From: Panonychus citri
Lineage: Eukaryota > Arthropoda > Arachnida > Trombidiformes > Tetranychidae
Assembly: GCF_014898815.1 (NCBI RefSeq)
Contig: NW_026515433.1
Span: 2,564,501 to 2,628,500 of the forward strand
DNA: 64,000 nucleotides
Reading direction: 5' to 3'
Shown here: positions 17,723 to 29,120 of the stretch, one piece after another
How positions within the stretch are numbered: the stretch's first letter is position 1
Layout: each line of letters begins with the position of its first letter
Notes under the pieces: generated by a model
What the model saw: the letters and a program-made list of their open reading frames with translations, nothing else
Databases searched by the model: none
Told to the model about the DNA's origin: nothing
Translations under genes and position numbers: made by a program

Positions 17723-18100
17723 CTCAATAACGAAACGAATTTAAGATGATTACTTTTCTCAATAACGAAACGAATCTAAGATGATTACTTTTCTCAATAA
17801 CGAAACGAATCTAAGATGATTACTTTTCAATAACGAAACGAATCTAAGATGATTACTTTTCTCAATAACGAAACGAATCTAAGATGATTACTTTTCTCAA
17901 TAACGAAACGAATCTAAGATGATTACTTTTCTCAATAACGAAACGAATCTAAGATGATTACTTTTCTCAATAACGAAACGAATCTAAGATGATTACTTTT
18001 CTCAATAACGAAACGAATCTAAGATGATTACTTTTCTCAATAACGAAACGAATCTAAGATGATTACTTTTCTCAATAACGAAATGAATCTAAGATGATTA
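17723..18100. repeat. Tandem array: 35-bp unit, 11 copies
   Basis: The unit begins CTCAATAACGAAACGAATCT and ends AAGATGATTACTTTT. Ten units plus a final 30-bp partial fill 378 bp; one unit (around 17826) lacks 2 bp and the first and last differ by single bases (TTTAAG, AAATGA). Otherwise the copies are identical, implying recent homogenisation. It lies between the polymerase promoter (minus) and the plus-strand gene at the right end, upstream of both. Possible enhancer, replication or packaging element; no direct evidence. Confidence 0.95.
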
Positions 18101-18216
18101 GTTATGATGTTTCATTAGTTCTAGAGGTGTGGTAACTCTTGATGAGAAGTATAAAAAGCGAGGAAGAATCAAAGTTTTATTCATTCAGTATCGACATCAT
18201 CAACAAACAACTTGAA

Positions 18217-18697
18217 ATGTTTTACGATTCAATTTGTGCTTACTTTCATCTTTCAAAGTTGGAAATGATTCAATCGAGATTGCTATGGGAGCTGGTGACC
18301 AGATTTTCCATGCTCAGGCTAAAGTGAACTCGCTTATTTATCGTTTCATCTTTGGTGAGGATCGATTTAACTGGAGTGAACTTTGTTATCTCCATCAGAT
18401 ACATCTCTACCGATGAGGAACATACAATTTTCAATTTTGTTTACCGTTTTTGACTTGTTTAAAGAAAGAAGGACAATCCGTTATCGCTTGTTTAGATGGA
18501 AGATCGGCAAGATGCTACAGCTCTGGGATATTCCAACATATGATCTCTCTGGAAAAGGTGTTGGTTATAATGATATTTCTATTGATGGAGAAAGTTGTGG
18601 TTACCATGATAGACATGATGAAGAATGTTCACTACTTGTAATCGAAAGACTTCATTTTGTATATGAGTTATATGATGAAACAATAACAATTGAATAA
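18217..18697 (+). pseudogene. Unrecognised right-end element gene with two frameshifts
   Basis: The ATG at 18217 lies 58 bp after TATAAAAAG (18150-18158) and starts MFYDSICAYFHLS. About 18250 the frame changes to one giving GNDSIEIAMGAGDQIFHAQA and VNSLIYRFIFGEDRFNWSEL. Near 18390 it changes again to DTSLPMRNIQFSILFTVFDL, DIPTYDLSGKGVGYNDISID and a C-terminal ERLHFVYELYDETITIE ending at 18697. Total 481 nt fits two lost bases in a gene of about 160 codons. An alternative start is ATG 18142. The function is not recognised. It is the last gene before the right terminal repeat. Confidence 0.45.
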
Positions 18698-18763
18698 AGT
18701 TTAATTTAATCATTTAATATTTGTTTTTCCCGCCATTTATAACTCGGTAAATGATGATGAGAG

Positions 18764-18820
18764 AGTAAGAGAAAAAGAAAGAGTAAATTTGTGTGCCAGA
18801 GGTGGCATAATATCACTACT
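18764..18820 (-). repeat. Right terminal inverted repeat (57 bp)
   Basis: Perfect reverse complement of 4655-4711, ending ...GGCATAATATCACTACT at 18820. Confidence 0.95.
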
Positions 18821-18825
18821 CTATT
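18821..18825. repeat. Target-site duplication, right copy (CTATT)
   Basis: CTATT directly after the right terminal repeat, matching 4650-4654. Confidence 0.75.
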
Positions 18826-19931
18826 TATTATTAATTATTTGCTTTAATATTAATTGTAAACGTTTTCAAGGTTTCACATTGAATGAATTAATTTTCCAAA
18901 AAAAAACTAAGTTTAAACAACAATTAGGAAACGAAATGGTCACAATTAAAACAAGACGAAAGTTAATCAAATATAAAAACTTTAGATTGTGATTAAATCG
19001 TTGATTTAACTTTGATTATGATTCTGATTTAGTTGATTGAGTTGATCGTAGCGAGGGAGCTGAATGATCAAGACTTGATTATCATTATTGTTGGAACTGA
19101 ATTAATCAGGTTGATTAACTATGAAGGAAATAAGTGAATTATCATTGTGAAAGTTAATGACTAATGTTTAAGGGGTTGGTAAGTTAATTGTCGCTAGTTA
19201 ATTGTTGGTCAAAATTAAGCTCATTGATCAATTGGTAAGTTCAATTTAATTGAAATTGTGTCAAAAGTTTTACCAAGAAAAATTAAATCGTTTCCTTTGC
19301 TTTTCAATCTGATTGACGTTTCTCAGTTAATTGTTGTAATAGATGATAAACATTTTCGTTTAATTGATTATAATTAACGATATTATTCAAATAAATCATG
19401 TTGAATAATTTTGTTTGTTTTGCTTTCATTTGAATCATTTAGTGTGATACAAAATATTAGGTGTTCAGGTTACAATTAATTGATTTATAGTTCGATTAAT
19501 TAATTAATCATTGATTGTGTGGACTATTTAATCACATTGATTTTGGTTGTTGATAAATTTTCTCAATGCAATAAAGTTGATTTATTGCATGATAATAGTT
19601 CACTTGGTATCGTAAATTTTGATTAACTAAGATAATTAGTTAATTGTTGGTTATCCTTTCTCTTTCCTGTGTGTTCATTATTCTGATATGAGAATTGGAG
19701 AGATGAGGAAATAGATTGGAAGATTTTTTCAGTTGATTATCTCATAAAAGATGAGGTAAACATGTGAGATTATCTCTGGTGATCTAATTGTGATTATAAT
19801 TTTAGAGATAAATTTGATTGTAAGAAGCTGCTAAAGTGATCATTAAGATGCATTGAGTTGAAACAATTAAAGTTTGTTGATATAATATACGAGAGTTTGA
19901 AGGAAGATTATTAGTGTTTTTGTCTACCATA
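18826..19931. other. Intergenic; displaced promoter region of the membrane-protein gene
   Basis: Non-coding AT-rich DNA between the element and the 3' end of TTC38. Before the insertion this was the 5' flank of the minus-strand membrane-protein gene at 3076-4636, so its promoter probably lies here, now 14 kb away. A 67-codon ORF at 18789-18992 starts within the terminal repeat and looks spurious. No clear TATA box or other signal was identified. Confidence 0.45.
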
Positions 19932-21979
19932 TCACATGTTGTCTTTACTTTCAGATGATTTGTTTAATTGTTGCAATAAACCAGCGGTTAGTTTACTGTT
20001 TGGCCTTAGATTTTCTCGTTCGATTAATAAATGTTCTGCCAGTTTCCGATGTTCCTCTGATTTTGATTTAATTGTAGCGATAATTAGAATCTGATGGAAT
20101 AGATCTCGCTGAGCTTCACTTCCACCAAGAGCAATTAACTGATATTTAATTGGTAATAAGAGTTCAACAGCTTCACCATATTTACCTCGACTGTAGGCAA
20201 TTAAAGCTTCAAATAATGATTTAACCATTTTCTTGTCAATAACAAAGAGATGATCTTGTTCTGTAAGTGAGGCCACAATTGATTCGGCCACAGATTCGTT
20301 ACCACTGGCACAACAGGCAAGAAGATAATGAGCATCTTGGAAAGAGCTGACTCGAGATCCAACGTACGGATAAACGGCCTGATAAGTTGATTCCCATTGT
20401 TGTTTATAAGACTTTTCTTCAGGTCCAACGATACCCAATCGAGATAATAAGGAAACTGTATCAACCAAGTCCAAGCCATGAGGTTTCTCTTTTAACTGAG
20501 GAACTAAAATATTGTCCAATATACGGATCGATTCATCGGGATTATTATCTTCCAAGTGGAATAAAGCTTTATGCCAATAGTTGTGTCGAGTGAGGGTATT
20601 ACATATCTTCCATTTGTCTTCAGTTTCCTCCAAGAATTTGATACCTTCATCAACACGAACGGTCATTTCAAAAACATGAGCCAACGAATGAGTAGCCCAA
20701 CCATCAGATGGATTCCATTCCAAAGCCTAAGGGATAAAAAACAAAATCTCATTATCTACAATCAACAGAAAACGAATTGAAATTACAATCAACTTACTCG
20801 ACGAGCTTGTGCTTCAGCTTTATCGAAAAAGTTTGTCTCGCAAAGTCCAAAGGCGAGGAGTCCATGCAGATAACTAGTTAGAAATTGGTGTCACACAATT
20901 AATTTACAATGGAAACAAATTCAAGGTAATATGAGAAGGTTGGAGGTTAAATAGATGGGAAGACGTAATTACCCCTTTAAAGGAATGTCAGATGATTGCC
21001 AAAAAGGGAGCACTCGAGCAACAGAATCGCGTAATTGTCTGGGTTTACCTCTCTCCAGGTAAACATCGTAAGCGGTTTTCAGAGCAAGAAGATCGGTTGG
21101 ATAGGTTAATAATATTTTCTCCCACATTTGCGTGGCTCCGGAAAGATCGCCTCTAGTGAATCGTAAAGTGGCCTCAATGTGAGATTTTTCTCGATCAAGT
21201 AAATTTTTACTTTCATTGGACAATTTAATCAATGTGGCAATAGAATCAGCTAACTGAGGATTGGCCAAAGGTGAATTTAAAGCGGAGACTAGCATCATGT
21301 TGATCTCAAGGCAACGACCCAATACTAAGTATATGAACATAAAAAAAAGAGAAACAAAAAGATTAGTATGAGAAAATAATGATTAAAATAATAGAGAAAA
21401 CAATTGATTAAGATTAGATACTCTTGGAAATTAAGATAAATGAAAAGGTTGTTTGTGAGTGCAAAAGTAAATTCAATAGAACCAGAAAGACAGAGTAAAA
21501 TAATATTATGAGGATTAAAACAATCAGCTAATGTGCTTTGAGAATATGAAATACGACTGAGAATTCATTCAGAATAATATAACCATGAGTCATTAATGAT
21601 GTAATTAAAATAATTTACCAAAATCAGGATCAGATGCAAACATTGATTTGAAGGTTCCATCCAAGCCACCAAGTAATGGATCGTCATAAAAACCGACAAC
21701 CTGATTTACCATAGAGAGAAATGATAGAAATGAGTTAATTGTAAGTGAGTAATCAAGAAAATCCAATCAATTTACCTGAGTTAAAGCAGCATCATACATC
21801 TTACAGGCCTGATTACATGGAGATGATAATGGTAATCCTTCAAAACTCCATTCCTAATTTTAGAATAGAAAAGAAAAACATTAATTAATAGACTTTAATC
21901 AACATGACACTTGTAATTAAGGTGAGCACAATTAAGGTCAACTTACCATAATACCTCGCCAGTGTTCTCGTTGGCTCAT
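19932..21979 (-). CDS. TTC38: Tetratricopeptide repeat protein 38 (TTC38)
   Basis: Six minus-strand exons joined by GT-AG sites: 21979-21947, 21853-21776, 21700-21619, 21324-20973, 20873-20798, 20726-19932. They give 1416 nt, 471 aa, close to the usual TTC38 length. All junctions keep frame. Recognisable segments are EWSFEGLPLSSPCNQACKMY, GLDGTFKSMFASDPDF, GYLHGLLAFGLCET, WNPSDGWATHSLAHVFEMT and RHNYWHKALFHLE, the conserved TTC38 core. TTC38 is a conserved TPR-like helical protein of poorly known function. The start ATG (MSQREHWRG) matches the family N-terminus. Confidence 0.92.
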
Positions 21980-22714
21980 TTTTCTGATTAATTGTGATTA
22001 AATCACAAGTGTATTAATAAGAATTAAGGAGAGAAAAATTGAAAATATAAATAGAAAACTATTTAGAGAGATTGGAACACAAATGGAAAATGTTGAATAG
22101 CAAATCGATTTGATTGAATATCTCAGTACTAATTAGAGACAGTTGAAAACAAAACAATTAATTTATCAAAGTAAACACTCTTAATATAAACGATAATGAT
22201 CAATATGTCTACTTAATTGAGACAATTAAACTTTCTTTGAGAATAACAAACAGATACAATACAATCAGATATTCACTTTTTCAGTCTAATCACATAGATG
22301 GAGTTGAGAGATTTAACTTTGGAGGCGCCAAACGTGATCTTTAAATTACTGTTAATCAATCGATTGTCAAGAATTAAAGTGACACAATGAACAGAATTTC
22401 AAATTAATCAAATTAAAAAATAACTTCTACCGAAACAATTGAAGGAAAATATAAATTAGTTGAGAAAATGAAATCTAAAGAAAAGAAAACATTTAAATGG
22501 AAAAAGAAAAAAGAAAACCAGATGGCGCTACTGTTTTAGAATAGAAAAAAAAACAAATCTGATTTTTGAATCTTCCATTTAATCAACTGAGGTGTTTTTT
22601 AATTCCTTTGCAAATAATTATAATTCTTTGTTAATTGTTGTAATTGTTTTTTTGGTAATCGAACAGCTAATTGGCCCCTTTTGATTGATCTCTTTTTGGT
22701 TTGACATAATCACC
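21980..22714. other. Divergent promoter region of TTC38 and LAMTOR3
   Basis: 735 bp between the two start codons; no ORF. It must hold both promoters; no TATA box stands out. A TGGAGGCGCCAAACGTGATC segment near 22320 and an AGATGGCGCTAC segment near 22522 are the only GC-richer stretches. Confidence 0.45.
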
Positions 22715-23616
22715 ATGTCTCTAAGTGAAGTAAGTGTTTGTTGTCTTTGTTGATGTTGTTCAATTGTGACATTTTCTTGATTATTTATGTTTTATTTTCT
22801 TAATTGATTAGGAATTACGTCGAGATTTAAATCATCTAATCAGTACAACTGAAGGATTACAAGCTATCTTGATCACCGACAGAGATGGAATCCCTATAAT
22901 CAAAGGTAAAGGAACAATTTAAATAGATAAATGAAAAACATAAACAATTGAGAAAAGAAAAACATAATTTTGGAGATTATGTTTTCCAATTGAATTTCCA
23001 ATTTAATGGAACTACAATCATTTTCTCTTTTCCATTAGAAAATGATTATTTATTCTTTGTTCTTTTTAGAATACCACAGGTATTTCCTGTTGATTCTCTA
23101 ACCCATTACTCACCAACCTCCTCCTACTCATATGAACATTTATTGTCACCATTTTTTACTCTCAATTCATTTGTCACTCTCAATGTTTTTCTTAAGCAAA
23201 CGGATATTGATGATACAATTTTACGTCATCTTGGATTTATCTTCTCCAGTTTTACTCATAAATTACACTCGTTAAAATTGATCACCATTGTAAACACAAC
23301 CATTAATTCACATTTTGTCCTTGTTTCTCTCTCTCTCTCATCAGCAACCACCGATAAACCTCCTGAACTCTCATTGAAGCCCAACTTTTTACTCTCAACG
23401 GCAATAGCATGTGAACAAGCCTCCAAATTGGGATCTGGAAGATGTAAAACAATTACCTGTTTATATGATTCATTTCAAATCATCCATTTCAATCACCAAC
23501 CCATAATGATCACCTTGATTGCCTCCGACGAAGCTAACACAGGTTTCTTACTTTCTCTTGAGAGTCAATTTGATCCCATTTTAAGCCCATTGAAAAAGAT
23601 AGTACATGTTAAATAG
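22715..23616 (+). CDS. LAMTOR3: Ragulator complex protein LAMTOR3 (MP1)
   Basis: Three exons, 22715-22729, 22812-22905 and 23345-23616, with GT-AG introns of 82 and 439 bp; 126 aa, the expected length. The roadblock/LC7 fold is recognisable: ELRRDLNHLISTTEGLQAIL, TDRDGIPIIK across the second junction, then LKPNFLLSTAIACEQASKLG, and SFQIIHFNHQPIMITLIASD ending with NTGFLLSLE. It scaffolds the Ragulator complex that anchors Rag GTPases and MEK/ERK signalling on late endosomes and lysosomes. Exon 1 codes only MSLSE. The third exon is in phase with a long open stretch through the second intron, so an intron-retained reading is possible but would not match the family. Confidence 0.92.
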
Positions 23617-24506
23617 TAACAATTTAAGTTACCAAATTTAACAAATTGTAATCTCCTCTCATTCTACTCACTTATTATATATGATATTTTCAACTTGAAA
23701 GAAAATAATTATTTTCCATTTCCAAATAGTATATTTATATTGTGTTGTTTACTTTTTTTAAAGATTTACTATTTATTGATTAACTGCAACAAATTTATCT
23801 TTGTTAAAAACCATTGGTGAAAATAATATTAATGCAATTACAATGTAAATGTTAAAAATATACATATAAATTGATTGTTCTCATTAGTTAATTAGAAAAG
23901 TTAAATCATCACGATGAGTTTTAAATGTACAGGGTGAAAAATACAGAGTTTGAATACAGAATCAGTTTAAATCCAGTGTTTATCTCATTCTTTCTCAATT
24001 GTTATATTTGATTTAGTTTATTGTGAACAATTAGTGATTCACTTTCTCTTTGTATTATGTTGATTTGTAAATAGTAATTGGTGATTGATAATTAATCCAT
24101 AAAGTTATCGTAATCATTTTACAATTGTAACTTGGCACTAAAAATAGACAAACAATCTCGTTCATCATCTTGTCCTTAGCAATTTGATTTATCATTTAAT
24201 TGTTTCAAGTAGATGATTTCAATTTGAGACCATCAACTTGTAATCAGAGTTGATCACTTCAGATGAAATCATGATAGAATCAAATTGAAAACCAAGTCAA
24301 GTTGCTCTTTCTCTGGGAATTGATTAATTCTTGGATAAATTGGTGATAATAAATGGATGGAGAAAATGAGCTTCGATCATCATTGAAAAGAAGACGAAAA
24401 AATTAGTTAATTGTTGATCTTTAAACGGAATTCACTTGAAGAGAAAATGATGGTTCAGGTGATGATGAGATGGACAATTAATAGATTGTTGTTTTGGTTG
24501 ATTTTT
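23617..24506. other. Convergent intergenic region
   Basis: Between LAMTOR3 (plus) and the EVH1-CRIB gene (minus). AT-rich with no convincing ORF; expected to contain both 3' untranslated regions. Confidence 0.45.
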
Positions 24507-25676
24507 CTAAACAGAAAAATTGGAAGAATTTTCTGAAGAACTTGTTGTCATGGAGGAATTTGATGTTGTTGATGCAACGGGTGATGGAGATGAAAGAAAG
24601 GGAGGAACAACGGGTACTGATGATGAAGAAAATGAAGAAGATGATGAGGATGATGAAGAGGAAGAGGAAGTGTTGAGTGAATGAAGTGACCGTAATTCTG
24701 GATTCACTCGATGATGAGGAACCAGTGATGAGATTGAAAAGAGACGATCAAAGTCTTTGGTGTCCACGTTGATCACATGTTGGAATAGACAAGGTGATGA
24801 GATGTCCTCTTTTCGAGGTAATTTAAATTGTTCCCGTTTTCCTTTTGATTTGATTGATGACTTTTCCTTTTTACTCATTAATCTTTTGGGCGCTGACAGG
24901 GCGATGTTCAAGGGGTCACAGGTTATCGATTCAATGTTCCGAAGGAAATCAGCGGCTGCATCAGCGGAATCAAATGAAAGTCCGGCCATTTGCCGATGGT
25001 CACACGATAAGTAAAGCGTATGGAAACACGGGTGGACCGCTTTGTAATCGGTTAGATTGTCGATCACATCGCCCCATAGATTGAAACCAGTCCCTCTTTC
25101 CGCGAGACAAATTTTCAATTGTCGTTTACTTCGAGCTCGAGTTTCCCCTTTATCGAAGATGATCAATGGTACACCGGTTCTCTCAAGTGACCATTCATGT
25201 GACCGTGGTGAAGAGATTCGTCCTTCGTTGATCAGATCAGTTTTGGTGAAATAAAGATTAGCCATACATCGGGAAACGTATACAAATGTCTTATGGGCCA
25301 AATAGAATCGTTCAATTTGATAAATTTCATTCTCTTCGAGTAAAGTTGTTGTTGTTGTTGTTGGTGATGTTCGAGTACCAGTTTCACCCGTTGACGATTC
25401 AATTGAATTATTGTTGAGAGCTGATGTTGATTTAGATGATCGTAAACGGGGAATTGAAGATGATTTTGATTTACGTTGACCCAAAGTGGCACAACCATTA
25501 GAGGTGATGATCATTGTTGTCGTATTCATGGTGGTCGCTGATGGACTATGAATGAATGGAACTTCATATGGAACCGAGTTCGGTGATTTCGGTGTTTGAA
25601 TATTCAATGTAACCGGATCTTCGTAGAGATGGATTTTAATTCCTCCTCCGTTGGTGTGAATATCCTCTTGATTCAT
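24507..25676 (-). CDS. EVH1/WH1 and CRIB domain protein (WASP-like N-terminal architecture)
   Basis: Single coding exon, 389 aa, ATG at 25676. A low-complexity Ser/Thr-rich N-terminus (1-112) is followed by an EVH1/WH1-like domain at about 117-250 (KTFVYVSRCMANLYF, GFNLWGDVIDNLTDY, HPCFHTLYLSCDHRQMAGLS, FDSADAAADFL). A basic KSKGKREQFKLPRK patch then precedes a CRIB-like GTPase-binding motif at 292-305 (ISSPCLFQHVINVD), and a poly-Ser C-terminus. WASP proteins have WH1 then CRIB then a proline-rich/VCA actin-nucleating end; here no VCA or proline-rich segment is present, so it could bind Cdc42/Rac without activating Arp2/3. The domains are assigned by pattern only. No gene symbol is offered. 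Confidence 0.72.
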   Translation of the reverse strand: MNQEDIHTNGGGIKIHLYEDPVTLNIQTPKSPNSVPYEVPFIHSPSATTMNTTTMIITSNGCATLGQRKSKSSSIPRLRSSKSTSALNNNSIESSTGETGTRTSPTTTTTTLLEENEIYQIERFYLAHKTFVYVSRCMANLYFTKTDLINEGRISSPRSHEWSLERTGVPLIIFDKGETRARSKRQLKICLAERGTGFNLWGDVIDNLTDYKAVHPCFHTLYLSCDHRQMAGLSFDSADAAADFLRNIESITCDPLNIALSAPKRLMSKKEKSSIKSKGKREQFKLPRKEDISSPCLFQHVINVDTKDFDRLFSISSLVPHHRVNPELRSLHSLNTSSSSSSSSSSSSFSSSSVPVVPPFLSSPSPVASTTSNSSMTTSSSENSSNFSV

Positions 25677-26793
25677 GGTGATTTAATAGTTGATAATATT
25701 ATGAATAATATGGTGACAATGTGATAGAAATAATTTAATTTAATCCAATTAACGGGACGTTCCAAGTTGATTATTTTTCCAGCTTCTTTTAACCAAAAAA
25801 CATTAAGGCTTCAACCAAATCTAAATACATTAAAACAGGACCATAATCAGCATAATTATAAGTTAATTGTTGTCGATGATGAGGATTGTGATGTTACTGT
25901 TGACAATTTGTTTTGATTGCGTTTATCCAAAATAATCATGACCAAACAAAGGCACAACAATCAGTTGATTATGTTGATGATAAAATAGAAAAAAAAAGAA
26001 AACAGTTAATATGATTGTTTAATTGTGTTTAAATAAGATGATAATAAGTGGGATTTAAGATAATGATGATTAGTGAAAACAAAGATTGTAATTGTTGAGT
26101 GAGTGTAATAATATAACAAGTGAAATATAACTTGAATATGATGAGAATTAAATAATTGTTACTACAATTTAGTTCATCATCACCTCCAGTATTGTTGTTG
26201 ATGATGAACTTGAATTGATACAATTAACTTTAGTGATAATATGGATTAGAATCAATTGATATATAGAGTAACAATCAAGGGACAAATTAAATTGGTTGAA
26301 AATCAATTTTAAGTGACCTTAATTGTGAAAATGATTAGGAAAAAAAAGCTCAAGCCATTTAGTTAACAATCAATGTCAAATTGATAAACAATTAGCTGAT
26401 TATGATATAGATACAAAAGGAAAATGAGTAATCAAATTGATTGGGAAAAAGTTAATTGCTATACTGAATTATATCAATATTGAAATCATTAATTGTAATG
26501 ATAATGATTAAACAATCCGGAGATCATAACTATTAATGGTAAATGATTAACCTAAACAACAATAATAACATGATTACAATTATCGGAATTGATTGAGAGT
26601 AACAAAATAAACAGTAGCTGCTGATTTTTGTTAATTGTGATTAGATTCAAAATTTTGAAATTTAAATTGTGTGAGATCATTTCAAATCTGATTATCGACA
26701 ATTAAATGACAACAATACAAACAACAACAATGCGAAGTCTAATTTTGAATTGGTTGTAAATGATTTATTGATTACAAATTGTAGAGTTTCTGT
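25677..26793. other. 5' flank of the EVH1-CRIB gene
   Basis: AT-rich with no ORF of note. An acceptor-like site on the minus strand near 25790 (TTTTTTGGTTAAAAG) could start a 5'-untranslated exon leading to the ATG at 25676. Confidence 0.35.
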
Positions 26794-27795
26794 TAATTGT
26801 GATGCTACTGGTATTTAAATCTAATCTAAATCAGTTATGACGAATTAATCAAATTGTTTTTTTTTGTTAATTTTATCGATCCTTGTGATACTTGATTAAC
26901 AAATTAAATCTAATTGGGAGGTTTACATTTGCACACAATTTAAGATTTGAAACAATATTAGAGTCAAAACCAAAGGTTTTCAGTTGTTTTTGATTCAATT
27001 TGATTTTATCGTTAGTTAATCAATAAGCCAAGTAGCCAATTGTTAATTTCAACAATCAAACTCATCATTAAAAGTTGATGAACAAAAAAATCATGGCTCA
27101 TTTAATGAAAATCCGTTTGATTGTTGTTAGTTGATTTACCTGAAAAAATGGTTTCAAATTAACAATCAACTGTCAATGTTAGGAAATGATGATGAAAAAA
27201 GTGTTATTATTATACAACAATAAAAACATTGGAAACAAACTCAATCCCTCTTTCTCTCTCTCTCACTCTCTCACTTTATCATGATGATCATCATCATTAT
27301 CTTTGTGATACCTAAGAAAAGCTATGATGATGATGATGATGATAAATCCGTTTACCTGTTGTATACAATTGAGTAAACAATTTACTTGCAAGAAAATGTT
27401 TACCAGAAAATTAGGATTAGATTTTGATCCATGAAATTTTTCTCACCCAAAAACCAAACCGCAAACAATCATGAAATAAAACATGGTGATGATGATGATA
27501 ATGATGATAATCTCTAGAGATCAAAGTGTAAATCACCACCAGCAATGAGAGAGGAAGAGAAAGAGTGAGGGAGGAAAAGGAGATGAAGGAGATGAAGTGT
27601 ATACACTGAATATTCCCACCGAGTGGAAAGTTGTTGTTATCATTTTTGCTACTACAAAATTATCAACATTTCAGGTGAAAAAAATGATAACCAAATGAAT
27701 ATAATAATAGTAATCATGATGATTAACTAGTGGAAAGTGATTAAATCCTTCTTGTGGTAATGAGTGATACCCAAAAATGAAAATGAAGATGATGA

Positions 27796-27840
<45 letters not shown>

Positions 27841-29120
27841 TCAAGGATGAATACAAATAACCATAAATCACTTTCTTTAATTTAAAAACAAAATTAAAGA
27901 TACTTAGTAATTGTGATTCGTTAAACAGACAATCAAGAAACTAACCAGACACTAATCAAATTAAAAGCCACTTCTTAAGATTACAATTAGAATTTAAAAC
28001 CAACAATCAGATAATTAAAAGATCACATTGATCAAAATTTTCTTCCTCATCTTAATTATTATTTTTAATTTATAACCCATCATGTTATCATCTAATAAAA
28101 TGATGTAAATGATTAAAATCATCATGATTAAGATTAACGGTTTATCCTCTCGAACCACAATCATTGAACAATTCAATTTAATATCAACTACGTGACAACG
28201 TATCAGTTTAAACTGTGTTAAATTAGATTAGACAGAAAACCCCTTCGGGCAATTGATAATATTAATAGTTCACTAATCTATTATCTAATCATCAACCATA
28301 AGTAACCAATTTAATGTTAGTTAATCAAAGTTACAACAAATAAAAAAAGATCAACAATTGATTACTATTTTTATGTGTCAATCCAAACACTGAACACAAA
28401 TTTCCTGGTTATGGAAACTTAATCAACTAATTGCTCGAGCAATTTGATTCATCTAGTTGTTAACAATTCCTTTTTTTTCCTAATTACTTCATCTTTTCAA
28501 TGGATTAACAATGTAAACTTTATTCAATATTATGATTGATTTAACAAAATTACGGATCATGTTGATAACAATGGATTAAATTTGTATAATTAGCTAATCA
28601 ATCAACTTGAATTATTGTGGTGTATGAATTTTCAATAATAATAACAATAATTAATACAATTTCACTGATTGATAACAATCAACACTGAATCAACAATTGA
28701 TGACGATAAAGTTACTACGACCAACAGAAAGTAATTGAATTTAAATAGTGAAATTCAAGTTAATTGTGATTAGAAAGCAACAAAAAAAAACTCACATGAA
28801 CCTTTCCCTTAAGAATCAAATTGTCACAATTTGATTATAATTAACCAATTCAATTTACTAATTTGATACCAAACCCTTTTTAATTGTGACAATATTGCAA
28901 AATTTTCCCTACGATCATCACACAATCAAAGAAAAATCATCAATTTCTGACCTGAATCCACAATTTAATTAAGAAATTGAAATAAGTGAAAAAAACGATG
29001 ACAATTTAAACTGGATTAAGTTGAAATTTGTGAATCAAGAAAAGTTAATTCAATTGCAATTAAAGCTGAATCATAAAGCTAAAAATTAATTGTCTTATAT
29101 ACTTTAAATCATCAACCATC
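26794..29120. repeat. Segmental duplication, copy A
   Basis: Nearly identical in direct orientation to 36922-38700. Block 1 (26794 to about 27970) matches 36922 to about 38118, starting TAATTGTGATGCTACTGG. Block 2 (28549 to about 29120) matches 38135 to about 38700, starting ATTACGGATCATGTTG and decaying toward its end. The 578 bp between the blocks here are absent from copy B. Differences in block 1 are mainly microsatellite length changes and rare substitutions. Contains a (GA)n tract at 27797-27836. No coding content recognised. Confidence 0.9.
27797..27836. repeat. (GA)n microsatellite
   Basis: About 20 GA units inside copy A of the duplication; the matching tract in copy B is at 37941-37979. 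Confidence 0.9.

Larger units (their letters stand above)
4655..18820. mobile_element. Polinton/Maverick (adintovirus-like) element, 14,166 bp
   Basis: The element is bounded by perfect 57-bp inverted repeats and a CTATT duplication. Inside are the hallmark genes: retroviral-type integrase, protein-primed family B DNA polymerase, FtsK/HerA-type packaging ATPase, double-jelly-roll capsid protein, penton-like protein and adenain-like protease. Such elements are self-synthesising transposons that are also regarded as endogenous virus genomes. Gene order from the left end: small basic gene (minus), TBP-like (plus), nuclease-like and PC4-like (minus), a plus-strand block from ATPase to protease, polymerase (minus), a tandem array, and an unknown gene (plus). 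Perfect terminal repeats and an intact duplication suggest a recent insertion, yet about ten single-base breaks interrupt coding genes, so this copy looks non-autonomous or is affected by assembly errors. Confidence 0.95.

Noticed and set aside
17723..18100. CRISPR-like array
   Set aside because: Units are contiguous 35-bp tandem copies with no unique spacers, and the host is eukaryotic.
18789..18992. 67-codon ORF starting in the right terminal repeat
   Set aside because: Starts in the inverted repeat and crosses into host intergenic DNA; no homology.
22948..23344. Coding extension of LAMTOR3 through its second intron
   Set aside because: The frame is open but the translation does not resemble the family, while splicing at 22905/23345 restores the expected length and sequence.
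24494..25254. Several plus-strand ORFs
   Set aside because: Antisense to the EVH1-CRIB coding exon and partly made of poly-Ser antisense codons.
27671..27871. Minus-strand ORF present in both duplicated copies (also 37819-38019)
   Set aside because: Its middle is translated GA microsatellite; the repeat of the ORF is explained by the segmental duplication.
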